NCBI GenBank assembly: GCA_905192805.1
Contig: CAJJMF010000011.1
Coordinates: 1-22,113, forward strand
Origin: an uncultured Sutterella sp.
GTDB lineage: Bacteria > Pseudomonadota > Gammaproteobacteria > Burkholderiales > Burkholderiaceae_F
Length of the DNA stretch: 22,113 nt
Reading direction: 5' to 3'
The stretch's first letter is position 1. Every line of letters begins with the position of its first letter. This document shows positions 7,874-15,190 of this stretch, piece after piece. A program made the position numbers and the translations under genes. A model generated the notes under the pieces. It was not told the DNA's origin, searched no databases, and saw nothing but the letters and a program-made list of their open reading frames with translations.

Positions 7874-7893
7874 TTGAGCTCACTCCATAGGCT

Positions 7894-7926
7894 AAAGGCC
7901 CACACCGCATTGGGGTGTGGGCCTTT
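7894..7926. terminator. Bidirectional terminator between psd and the SIMPL gene
   Basis: A perfect 13-bp stem, AAAGGCCCACACC (7894-7906) with GGTGTGGGCCTTT (7914-7926), has a 7-nt loop. It lies between two convergent genes and has short U-runs in both directions. Confidence 0.85.
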
Positions 7927-7950
7927 GTTTATATGGGATACCTAAAAGCC

Positions 7951-8718
7951 TTAGGGCATTAAGAGCGCTTGCCCCGACACACGTACCGTTACTTCACTAC
8001 TGCCTGCCTCCACCTGAGGAGCCGCATCGGCAGCGCGAACGTTCTTCATCATTCGCGGCATAGCGTAATAGCGAATGCCTCCCGGGAAGCCCATTTCCGT
8101 ATCGAGTTTTTTGAGTTTGACCCGATCCGAACTCACCCCAAGCGTTTGTGCCAATTTGGCGAGTTTCGCCGTTAAGGCTTGCGTCGCTTGCGATAAAAGT
8201 TCCCCTTCAAGCGTGCGGCGTTTTTCGCTGGAGATACTAAACCCGACACCTTCAAAGTCGAGCGTTCCGCCCAAAGCCTCTATCACGTCGCTCACGCGAT
8301 CCAGCGATTTCACGCGCACAACCACGCGCGAGGTGGCTTCCCAGCGGTCAATCTTGGCCGCATTGGTTTCCGTCGTGGCGGTATAGCGCGGCATCACCGA
8401 TAAATCCGTCGTTTCAATCGACTCTAAGGCGGTCTTCAAATCGCGTGCCTTGAGGGTATCTAAGGCTTTATTGGTGCGCTCAATCACGGCACGACTGGCA
8501 GCCTTTGCGTCCTCAGCATCTACCTTGGCAAAAAAGCGCAATTCTGCACGGTCATTCGTCACCAATTGGCTTGCTTCACCCGTGAGGTTCACTTCTAGCC
8601 CTTCTTTGACTGGCTGCGGCATCGTGTTCGCGGCCACCCCTTGGGAAAATGTACTCACCAAGGCCAAAGCCAGGACGGTTGGGAGACAAACTCCTCGAAG
8701 TACTGTTTTTGCTGACAC
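7951..8718 (-). CDS. Secreted SIMPL-domain (DUF541) protein
   Basis: This is a 255-residue periplasmic or outer-membrane-associated protein. It starts at a GTG (8718) with AAAAGGAG five nucleotides upstream, giving a clean signal peptide: Lys/Arg near the start, a hydrophobic core LPTVLALALVS, and a likely cut at GVAA-N (about residue 30). The mature part carries the SIMPL fold: GEASQLVTNDRAELRFFAKVDAED, alternating helices and strands, an ATSRVVVRVKSLDRVSDVIEAL segment, and a VEAGSSEVTVRVSGQALL C-terminus. Homologues include E. coli YggE, linked to oxidative stress, and BP26 of Brucella, which forms ring oligomers. The molecular function is not established. An in-frame ATG at 8769 exists but would spoil the signal peptide and overlaps palindromic leader sequence. 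Confidence 0.85.
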   Translation of the reverse strand: MSAKTVLRGVCLPTVLALALVSTFSQGVAANTMPQPVKEGLEVNLTGEASQLVTNDRAELRFFAKVDAEDAKAASRAVIERTNKALDTLKARDLKTALESIETTDLSVMPRYTATTETNAAKIDRWEATSRVVVRVKSLDRVSDVIEALGGTLDFEGVGFSISSEKRRTLEGELLSQATQALTAKLAKLAQTLGVSSDRVKLKKLDTEMGFPGGIRYYAMPRMMKNVRAADAAPQVEAGSSEVTVRVSGQALLMP

Positions 8719-8742
8719 GTTCACTCCTTTTGTCGTTGGATT

Positions 8743-8770
8743 TTTTTGCAAAAAGCATCGTTTTTGCAAA
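8743..8770. promoter_or_regulatory. Paired TTTGCAAA palindromes in the SIMPL gene leader
   Basis: TTTTTGCAAAAA (8743-8754, a perfect 12-bp palindrome) and TTTTTGCAAA (8761-8770) have centres 18 bp apart and lie just upstream of the SIMPL ribosome site. The spacing is close to two helical turns, which would suit a dimeric regulator; A/T-run chance is the alternative. Confidence 0.35.
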
Positions 8771-9038
8771 GACTTTTTCCTACACCGCTAGGGGTTTACA
8801 CTTAAGGAAAAAGTTTAATTTGAGACGCATGTCCTAAGACATCTCCCTTAGAGGATACCGTTTAAGTCTAACAAGTCCCCTTTAATTGTTATTCAACCGT
8901 TTCTAGCTATGGTTTCTGGTTACAATCCCATACATCAAGCCGTAAAGTTTTAACATGGTTTGGTGTTTGTCATGGTCTTTTAGGATTCCCCAATCCCTCA
9001 TAGAAGACTCAGAATAACTCAACGCAAAAGATCTCATC
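8771..9038. other. Divergent intergenic region upstream of the NSS array
   Basis: About 270 bp between the SIMPL gene (minus) and the first NSS gene (plus). It must contain the promoter of the NSS array. Possible -10 elements on the plus strand are TATGGT and TACAAT between about 8908 and 8927, neither with a convincing -35 at 17 bp. A small ATGTC/GACAT hairpin is at 8829-8842. No gene is supported. Confidence 0.45.
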
Positions 9039-10376
9039 ATGACTAATAACGCACAATGGAGTTCCCGTATCGGGTTCATTCTCGCCAGTGCTGGTTCTGC
9101 AATCGGCCTTGGCGCGATCTGGAAGTTTCCTTTCTGGGCTGGCGCAAATGGTGGCGCGGGCTTCATTATTCCCTATATTGTCTTCACCTTCACCATTGGG
9201 GTCGCGTTGGTCATGGCGGAAGTCGCTATTGGTCGCCGTGGTCGTGGCTCTGTGGTATCGGCCATGCGCCGCGTTGGCGGTCGTTGGTTTGCCGGTATCG
9301 GTGCCATCGGTGTGCTCACTTCCTTCTTGATTTTGTCCTACTACTCCGTGGTGGGTGGCTGGTGTGTTGCCTATCTCTGGGATGCCATCACGGGTAGTAT
9401 TACCGTCAATGACGCGACGCTCCTCAAAAACCACTTTGGTCACTTGGTGAGCACGCCCGAATTGAACGTGTTCTGGCACTTTGTCTTCTTGACGATGACC
9501 TGCGCTACGGTGGTCTTGGGCGTGGAAAGCGGTATTGAACGTTTGTCCAAGTACTTGATGCCTACGCTCTTTATCCTCATGTTGGCCATTATTGTGCGTG
9601 GTTTGACGCTCGATGGCGCCTGGGAAGGTGTGAAGTACCTCTTCTACTTCCAGTGGGATAAGGTGACCCCGAACTCGATTTTGAACGCCATGGGCTTCAC
9701 GTTCTTCTCGCTCTCCTTAGGGGCTGGGATTTTGGTGACCTACGGTTCCTACCTCTCTGACAAGACGGATATTCCGAATGCCAGTTTGTGGGTGGCGGTG
9801 CTCGCCATTCAGGCGGCCTTGCTCGCAGGCTTGATGATCATGCCGGCTGTGTTTGCGTTCAATCTTGAACCCAACGGTGGCCCGGGCCTCGTGTTCATCA
9901 CCGTTCCGATGATCTTCTCGCACGTTCCGTTTGGTTCCGTCTTTGCGCTCCTCTTCTATATCTGCTTACTCGTGGCAGCGCTGACCTCGGCGGTGTCGCT
10001 CTTGGAAGTCGTGACGGCTTTCTTGCAGAATGAATGGCACTTGTCCCGTAAAACGGCTACCATTGTCAACTGGGTTAGTCTTTTCCTCTTAGGTTGCGTT
10101 TCGGCGCTCTCCTTTGGACCTTGGGGTGACTTCACGATCGGTGGACGCAACTTCTTTGACTTCTTAGACAATGTGTGCTCCAACTACCTCATGCCGTTAG
10201 GCGGGTTGTCGGTGGCCGTGTTGGCGGGTTGGGTCGCTTGGCCCGTCTTCCGCGAACAAATTATTGCCGTCAAGCCTTATAGCGAAAGCACCTTGAGCGT
10301 GTTGCGAGTGATGATTACTGTTCTCGCCCCCGTGTTGGTGGCTGTCGCCATCTACCAAGGTCTCTTTGGCGGCTAA
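9039..10376 (+). CDS. Sodium-dependent transporter, NSS/SNF family (paralogue A)
   Basis: This 445-residue inner-membrane symporter has the LeuT fold and 11-12 hydrophobic segments. TM1 has GSAIGLGAIWKFP (residues 19-31); TM3 has YY (101-102) at the position of LeuT Tyr108; TM6 has FFSLSLGAG (222-230) with the unwound substrate region; TM8 has AALTS (313-317). The Gly/Ile of TM1 and the Ala/Thr/Ser of TM8 fit the Na2 site, while the TM1 Asn of the usual GLGN is Ala here. The family imports amino acids or related amines with sodium. It is the first of four consecutive paralogues and the only one with a long upstream region. Its ribosome site is weak (AAAAGA). A terminator-like hairpin follows its stop. 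Confidence 0.9.
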   Translation: MTNNAQWSSRIGFILASAGSAIGLGAIWKFPFWAGANGGAGFIIPYIVFTFTIGVALVMAEVAIGRRGRGSVVSAMRRVGGRWFAGIGAIGVLTSFLILSYYSVVGGWCVAYLWDAITGSITVNDATLLKNHFGHLVSTPELNVFWHFVFLTMTCATVVLGVESGIERLSKYLMPTLFILMLAIIVRGLTLDGAWEGVKYLFYFQWDKVTPNSILNAMGFTFFSLSLGAGILVTYGSYLSDKTDIPNASLWVAVLAIQAALLAGLMIMPAVFAFNLEPNGGPGLVFITVPMIFSHVPFGSVFALLFYICLLVAALTSAVSLLEVVTAFLQNEWHLSRKTATIVNWVSLFLLGCVSALSFGPWGDFTIGGRNFFDFLDNVCSNYLMPLGGLSVAVLAGWVAWPVFREQIIAVKPYSESTLSVLRVMITVLAPVLVAVAIYQGLFGG

Positions 10377-10411
10377 TCCCTCGGGTAGCTGATCAGTAGA
10401 CCATACAACAC

Positions 10412-10453
10412 AGAGCCGGCTCCCGATGACCTGGAGACCGGCTCTTTTTCTTT
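10412..10453 (+). terminator. Hairpin with U-run between NSS A and NSS B
   Basis: AGAGCCGGCTCC (10412-10423) pairs with GGAG-A-CCGGCTCT (one bulged A, ending 10445) and is followed by TTTTCTTT. Only 23 bp remain before the NSS B start. Either B is transcribed by readthrough or this is an attenuator in the B leader. Confidence 0.75.
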
Positions 10454-10476
10454 CAATACCTCATAAAGGCCTTTAC

Positions 10477-11820
10477 ATGCCAGACATTCAACGCAAATCT
10501 TGGACCAGTCGATTAGGTTTTATTTTGGCAAGCGTCGGTGCAGCCGTTGGTTTAGGTGCCATTTGGAAGTTCCCCTACATGGCAGGGACGAACGGAGGGA
10601 GCGCCTTTTTATTCCCCTACATCCTGCTCACCTTGACGATTGGCTTAACATTGCTGATCGCTGAAATCACGTTAGGTCACTTAGGTAAGGGGGGGATCGT
10701 CACCGCCTATCGTCGTATTGCCGGTGCCAAGTGGTTGCCCTTTGGTTACTTAGGGGTCCTCACGGGCTTTTTGGTGCTGAGCTTTTATTCCGCCATTGGT
10801 GGCTGGACCTTGGCCTACTTCTGTGAAGCCCTCACGGGGAGTGGCTTAATTACCGATCAGTCCCTCTTAGGGAAGCACTTTGGCGAACTCACCAGTAACC
10901 CCGTGATGGCCTTAGGGTATCAGTGGCTCTTCCTTCTGATCAATGGGCTGATTGTGGCCTTTGACGTCACCAAGGGTATCGAACGCGTCTCGAAAGTGTT
11001 GATGCCGCTCCTCTTTTTGATGATGCTCGTACTGATCGTGCGTGGGCTCACGTTGCCTGGCGCCATGAAAGGGATTGAATTCTTGTTCCACTTTGATGCG
11101 TCCGCGTTTACGCTCAAGGCACTCTTACAAGCGATGGGCTTTGTGTTCTTCTCACTCTGTGTGGGGTGCGGTTGCATGCTCACCTATGGGAGCTACTTAA
11201 AGGAAGACAGCAACGTCGTCAATGGCTGTGTGTGGATTACGATTCTCACGCTTATCTCTTCACTCTTGGGCGGCCTCATGATCATGCCGAGCGTCTTCGC
11301 CTTTGGTCTTGACCCAGCCGCGGGCCCTGGTCTCACCTTCATCACCATGCCAGCCGTCTTCGCACAGCTCCCCTTCGGTCAGCTCTTTGCGATCATGTTC
11401 TATCTGTGTATCGTGGTGGCCGCGGTGACGAGTTCCCTCTCGATGATTGAAATTCTTGTGGCCTTTTTGGTGGACGAATACCAGATGGCTCGCGCCAAAG
11501 CCGCGGTGCTTTCCACGATTGCGCTCGCGATTGTCGGTATGCTCCCCTGCCTCTCGTTCGGGATTCTTTCGGACGTGACCTTCAGTGGCAAAACCTTCTT
11601 CGATATCTTTGACTTCTTCACGAGTAACTTATCGTTGCCGATCGGTGGCTTAGTGATTCTCGGTTTGGCGGGGATTAGCTGCTGGGATCAAGTCAAGGGC
11701 GATTTGGGTAAAGTGAATGGCTCGAACTTGAGCGAAGGACAACTCAAATTGTTGCGCTTCATGATGACGACCGTTTCACCGATTTTGGTGTTAGTGGTGC
11801 TCATTTCCGGCCTCATGTAA
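10477..11820 (+). CDS. Sodium-dependent transporter, NSS/SNF family (paralogue B)
   Basis: This is a 447-residue LeuT-fold symporter. TM1 GLGAIWKFPYMAGTNGG begins at residue 25, TM3 has FY at the substrate tyrosine position, and TM8 has AAVTSS. The TM6 unwound region is unusual: FFSLCVGCGC contains Cys228, Cys231 and Cys233. The first corresponds to LeuT Ser256 and the second to Phe259 by recalled alignment, so the pocket is lined by cysteines. The central segment KVLMPLLF.MMLVLIVRGLTLPGAMKG is nearly identical in paralogue C, pointing to duplication. The ATG at 10477 has AAAGG 7 nt upstream. An in-frame ATG at 10426 lies inside the preceding hairpin and is rejected. The substrate is unknown. 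Confidence 0.9.
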   Translation: MPDIQRKSWTSRLGFILASVGAAVGLGAIWKFPYMAGTNGGSAFLFPYILLTLTIGLTLLIAEITLGHLGKGGIVTAYRRIAGAKWLPFGYLGVLTGFLVLSFYSAIGGWTLAYFCEALTGSGLITDQSLLGKHFGELTSNPVMALGYQWLFLLINGLIVAFDVTKGIERVSKVLMPLLFLMMLVLIVRGLTLPGAMKGIEFLFHFDASAFTLKALLQAMGFVFFSLCVGCGCMLTYGSYLKEDSNVVNGCVWITILTLISSLLGGLMIMPSVFAFGLDPAAGPGLTFITMPAVFAQLPFGQLFAIMFYLCIVVAAVTSSLSMIEILVAFLVDEYQMARAKAAVLSTIALAIVGMLPCLSFGILSDVTFSGKTFFDIFDFFTSNLSLPIGGLVILGLAGISCWDQVKGDLGKVNGSNLSEGQLKLLRFMMTTVSPILVLVVLISGLM

Positions 11821-11832
11821 ACTTACGGGTTT

Positions 11833-11870
11833 GGCTGTCCTCGTTTAGGACGTAGGACAGCCTCACTTTT
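11833..11870 (+). terminator. Terminator-like hairpin between NSS B and NSS C
   Basis: GGCTGTCC (11833-11840) pairs with GGACAGCC (11855-11862), with an inner GTCC/GGAC alternative pairing. It is followed by TCACTTTT. The U-run is poor, so partial readthrough into NSS C is likely. Confidence 0.55.
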
Positions 11871-11904
11871 AGGACAGGATAGACACAAAATACGAGACAG
11901 AACC

Positions 11905-13242
11905 ATGACAGAACGCTCACAATGGGGCTCACGCCTCGGCTTTATCCTAGCTAGTGCGGGTTCCGCCGTCGGCTTAGGCGCCATTTGGAAATTTCCTTAC
12001 TTAGCGGGTACCAACGGGGGCTCCGTTTTCATGTTGCCCTACATTTTCTTTACGATCACGATCGGGTTGGTACTACTGATGGGGGAAATGTGCATGGGGC
12101 GTGCGGCCCGAGCCGGTGCAGCTGGGGCCTTTCGTCGTTGGGCTGGCTCCTACTTTGCCTGGATTGGGAAACTCTCCGTGTTAACCGGGTACTTGGTACT
12201 CGCCTTTTACTCGGTCGTCGGCGGTTGGTGCGTCTACTACATGGTGCAGGCGTTTCTCGGCAACGGCATTGTGAATAATCCCGCCATGATGCGCGAATCC
12301 TTCGGGGCCTTTGCCTCCTCGGGCTTAGCCCCCGTTTTGGCGCATTTGGCCTTTTTATCGGCCACCGCCTTGGTGGTACTTTTTGGGGTCGAAAAAGGGA
12401 TTGAACGCATCTCGAAAGTCTTGATGCCCCTCCTTTTTATCATGATGCTCGTCTTGATCGTACGTGGACTCACGTTGCCAGGCGCCATGAAAGGGGTGGA
12501 ATTTCTTTTTAAACCCGACTTTAAGCAATTCACCGGGTCGAGCCTGTTAAACGCCATGGGCTTTGCCTTTTTCTCGCTCTCCGTGGGCTCCGCCTCACAG
12601 ATGAATTACGGGAGTTATTTGAGTAATAAGGTGAATTTGCCCACCTCGGTAAGCTGGATTGTCTTTTTGGCCATTATCGCGTCGCTCTTGGGGGGGCTCA
12701 TGATCATGCCAGCCGTCTTTGCCTTTGGGTTAAGCCCGGATGCGGGTCCTGGACTCACCTTTGCCACGATGCCCGCCGTGTTTGCTCAGCTCCCCTTTGG
12801 CCATGCCTTTGCCATTACGTTCTATGTCTGCCTGTTTGTCGCAGCGTTAACGAGCTCGATTTCGATTTTTGAAATGAGTGTGCAGTATCTGGTCGATGAG
12901 TGGAAAATCACCCGTGCCGTGGCGAGTGCTTTGTGTTTTGTGAGCCTAGCCATCTTGGGTGTCTTGTGCGCACTCAGCTTTGGTCCCCTGGCCGATGTCA
13001 AAATCATAGGCTTTACGTTCTTTGATTTCTTTGACTACCTCACCAGTAATATCGGTATGCCGATTGGGGTGCTCGGTATTGGTTTGGTGGTCGGGTGGCT
13101 CGCTCGTCCGATGGCCGAAACCCAATTACAACTCGTACAACCCTATCCCCAATACTTTTTGACACTCTTTCACTTGATTGCTGGCTTTGTCGCGCCCGTA
13201 TTAATCGTCATCGTGATGCTCAAAGGGTTAGGCGTCTTTTAA
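11905..13242 (+). CDS. Sodium-dependent transporter, NSS/SNF family (paralogue C)
   Basis: This 445-residue LeuT-fold symporter has TM1 GLGAIWKFPYLAGTNGG (from residue 23), TM3 LAFYSVVGGW, TM6 FFSLSVGSASQMNYGSYL and TM8 AALTSSIS. At the LeuT Phe259 position it has Ser, and the following Gly is Ala (GSAS rather than GAG/GCG), so its substrate pocket differs from the neighbours. The Na2-site residues are kept; the TM1 Asn of other NSS proteins is Ala. The ATG has a modest GAGA ribosome site. No terminator separates it from paralogue D 66 bp downstream, so C and D are probably co-transcribed. The substrate is unknown. Confidence 0.9.
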   Translation: MTERSQWGSRLGFILASAGSAVGLGAIWKFPYLAGTNGGSVFMLPYIFFTITIGLVLLMGEMCMGRAARAGAAGAFRRWAGSYFAWIGKLSVLTGYLVLAFYSVVGGWCVYYMVQAFLGNGIVNNPAMMRESFGAFASSGLAPVLAHLAFLSATALVVLFGVEKGIERISKVLMPLLFIMMLVLIVRGLTLPGAMKGVEFLFKPDFKQFTGSSLLNAMGFAFFSLSVGSASQMNYGSYLSNKVNLPTSVSWIVFLAIIASLLGGLMIMPAVFAFGLSPDAGPGLTFATMPAVFAQLPFGHAFAITFYVCLFVAALTSSISIFEMSVQYLVDEWKITRAVASALCFVSLAILGVLCALSFGPLADVKIIGFTFFDFFDYLTSNIGMPIGVLGIGLVVGWLARPMAETQLQLVQPYPQYFLTLFHLIAGFVAPVLIVIVMLKGLGVF

Positions 13243-13308
13243 TCATTTTTTCGCCGCTCGCCCCTCACACGTCGCGAGTGGCACTCGACAACCTTCAAAG
13301 GATACAGA

Positions 13309-14646
13309 ATGACTAGTAGTAGTAACGTCTCGGGCTGGGGTTCTCGGCTTGGCTTTATTCTCGCAAGCGCTGGGTCTGCCGTTGGCCTTGGTGCCATTTG
13401 GAAGTTCCCCTATATGGCCGGGACCAATGGGGGATCGGTGTTCATGCTCCCCTACATTTTCTTCACCCTCACCGTGGGTGTCTCGCTCTTGATTGCCGAG
13501 TTTGCCATGGGTCGAGCGGGCCGCGCGGGTCCTGTCGAAAGCTTACGCCGCGTCTGCGGTCGTGGCTGGGGCTTTTTCGGTGCCGTGGGGGTCTTTACGG
13601 TCTTCTTGATTTTGTCGTTTTACGCCTGTGTCGGCGGTTGGACCTTTAAGTATTTGTGGGATGCGATCACGGGCAACGGGATCATCGCTAACCCCGAACT
13701 CTTGGGGCAGTATTTTGGCGCCTTCGTCTCTAACGGAACGGTCAGTTACGGCTTCCTCTTAGGATTCTTACTCTTAACCGCTGTGATTGTGCTCGGCGGG
13801 ATTGAGTCGGGGATTGAAAACGTGGCCAAATTCTTAATGCCCACGCTCTTTATCTTGATGCTCATCTTGATTATTCGTGGGGTAACGTTGCCTGGCGCAG
13901 CCGCTGGCTTGGAATACTTATTCTTACCGCGCTGGAGTGACTTTAACGCCTCCGCACTCTTTAACGCCATGGGGTTCTGCTTCTTCTCGCTTTCGCTCGG
14001 GGCAGGGACCATGATTACCTATGGCTCCTACTTGGATCCTAAGGCCGACTTGCCCAATTCCGTTTTCTGGATTGCCCTCTTAGCGATCATGGCCGCCATT
14101 TTAGGCGGACTCATGATCATGCCGGCCGTGTTTGCCTTCCATGTTGACCCCAGTGCGGGACCAGGCCTCACCTTTGTGACGATGCCAGCGATTTTTGCGC
14201 AGATGCCCTTTGGCCATGGCTTCGCCATTCTCTTTTACCTCTGCTTAGTGGTCGCCGCGTTAACGAGTTCAATGTCGATGCTCGAGGCCTGCGTCGCGAT
14301 GACCACGCGCCAGTTCCACCTCTCGCGCACTGCAGCCATCGTGCTCACCACCATTGGGTGTGCAATCGTGGGCTTCTTTGCAAATATGAGTTTTGGCGCG
14401 TGGAGCGAAGTGAAGTTCTTTGGAAAGACCATCTTTGACTGCTTAGACTACGTCACGAGTAACGTCGGCATGCCGCTCTCGACCTTCGGTATTGCCATTG
14501 CGGCGGCGTGGGTGGCGTGGCCCAGTACTCGCGAACAGTTGATGACAGGGCGTACCATGACCCCCGCGAAGTTAAGCGTCATTCGCTTTATGATCGGCAT
14601 TGTGAGCCCAGTGTTTGTGCTGGCTGTGGCTGCCGGTAGCCTGTAA
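13309..14646 (+). CDS. Sodium-dependent transporter, NSS/SNF family (paralogue D)
   Basis: This 445-residue LeuT-fold symporter has TM1 GLGAIWKFPYMAGTNGG (from residue 26), TM3 LSFYACVGGW, TM6 FFSLSLGAGTMITYGSYL and TM8 AALTSSMS. After TM8 the other three copies carry an acidic-aromatic element (NEW, DEY, DEW), but D has TTRQF, so the intracellular loop differs in charge. TM6 pocket residues match paralogue A (Ser, Ala). The ATG is preceded by a good AAAGGA 6 nt upstream. It is the last gene of the four-gene array and is followed by a 13-bp perfect hairpin. The substrate is unknown; it is likely an amino acid. Confidence 0.9.
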   Translation: MTSSSNVSGWGSRLGFILASAGSAVGLGAIWKFPYMAGTNGGSVFMLPYIFFTLTVGVSLLIAEFAMGRAGRAGPVESLRRVCGRGWGFFGAVGVFTVFLILSFYACVGGWTFKYLWDAITGNGIIANPELLGQYFGAFVSNGTVSYGFLLGFLLLTAVIVLGGIESGIENVAKFLMPTLFILMLILIIRGVTLPGAAAGLEYLFLPRWSDFNASALFNAMGFCFFSLSLGAGTMITYGSYLDPKADLPNSVFWIALLAIMAAILGGLMIMPAVFAFHVDPSAGPGLTFVTMPAIFAQMPFGHGFAILFYLCLVVAALTSSMSMLEACVAMTTRQFHLSRTAAIVLTTIGCAIVGFFANMSFGAWSEVKFFGKTIFDCLDYVTSNVGMPLSTFGIAIAAAWVAWPSTREQLMTGRTMTPAKLSVIRFMIGIVSPVFVLAVAAGSL

Positions 14647-14656
14647 TCTCACCCGT

Positions 14657-14690
14657 GATAAGGACGACCATCGGTCGTCCTTATCCCCTT
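14657..14690 (+). terminator. Hairpin closing the NSS array
   Basis: A perfect 13-bp stem, GATAAGGACGACC (14657-14669) with GGTCGTCCTTATC (14673-14685), has a 3-nt loop and is followed by CCCTTTAT. The stem is very stable but the U-run is weak. Confidence 0.7.
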
Positions 14691-14707
14691 TATCCGTGTC
14701 TCTACCT

Positions 14708-15082
14708 ATGTTGAACGACTTTCAACGCGACCCGAATGCCTCCCCCAACCAACTCCTGTGGCAACTCATTCGCTATGAATTTGTAGCACACCGTGGTCTT
14801 TGGCTCGGTGGGCTCGCTGGGCTTTATGGGCTCGCTATCGCGTTTGCGTTCTACCAAAGCACCGTTCATGAGTATCCTTGGGGGGCTAGCCTCCTACACT
14901 ATGGACTGTTAGCGAGCCTCGTTCTGGTGATGCTCTCCCTGGGTATAGCGTATTCCCTCGGTATCACGCTCAAACTGAAACTGCCTCCAGAACACATTGC
15001 GCACACCCAACTGCATGCCATCAAAGCAGTCCTCATTCTTTTGCTCGGGGGCTTGGTTTACGCGACGAGTTCAGGGTTTTAA
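14708..15082 (+). CDS. Small hypothetical membrane protein
   Basis: This 124-residue protein is not one I recognise. After a hydrophilic N-terminus of about 30 residues it has three hydrophobic segments: about 35-55 (GLWLGGLAGLYGLAIAF), about 65-90 (GLLASLVLVMLSLGIAYSLG) and about 105-120 (AIKAVLILLLGGLVY). It is thus a likely inner-membrane protein with three helices. The ATG at 14708 lies just past the NSS-array hairpin and has no clear ribosome site. The frame is open further upstream into the NSS D end, so the true start is uncertain. It is in the same direction as the NSS array and rlmD. Nothing shows whether it assists the transporters; that idea rests on position only. Confidence 0.6.
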   Translation: MLNDFQRDPNASPNQLLWQLIRYEFVAHRGLWLGGLAGLYGLAIAFAFYQSTVHEYPWGASLLHYGLLASLVLVMLSLGIAYSLGITLKLKLPPEHIAHTQLHAIKAVLILLLGGLVYATSSGF

Positions 15083-15190
15083 CGCTCCCTTCTCGATCGC
15101 ATTTCCTCACCAATACTAGGATCATCCACTATAGCAAGTGTTCTCTTAACTGCGTACAATGCCTCTATGCATGTAATAAAAGGCCCCGCT

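Noticed and set aside
8829..8842. ATGTC-CTAA-GACAT hairpin as an operator of the NSS array
   Set aside because: The arms are only 5 bp and it is not placed at a recognisable promoter; chance occurrence is likely.
10426..10476. Upstream in-frame ATG for NSS paralogue B
   Set aside because: It lies inside the loop of the A-B hairpin and lacks a ribosome site. The ATG at 10477 has AAAGG at good spacing and fits the family N-terminus.
13271..13289. GAGTG/CACTC hairpin between NSS C and D
   Set aside because: With a realistic loop only a few base pairs remain and there is no U-run, so it is not a credible terminator.
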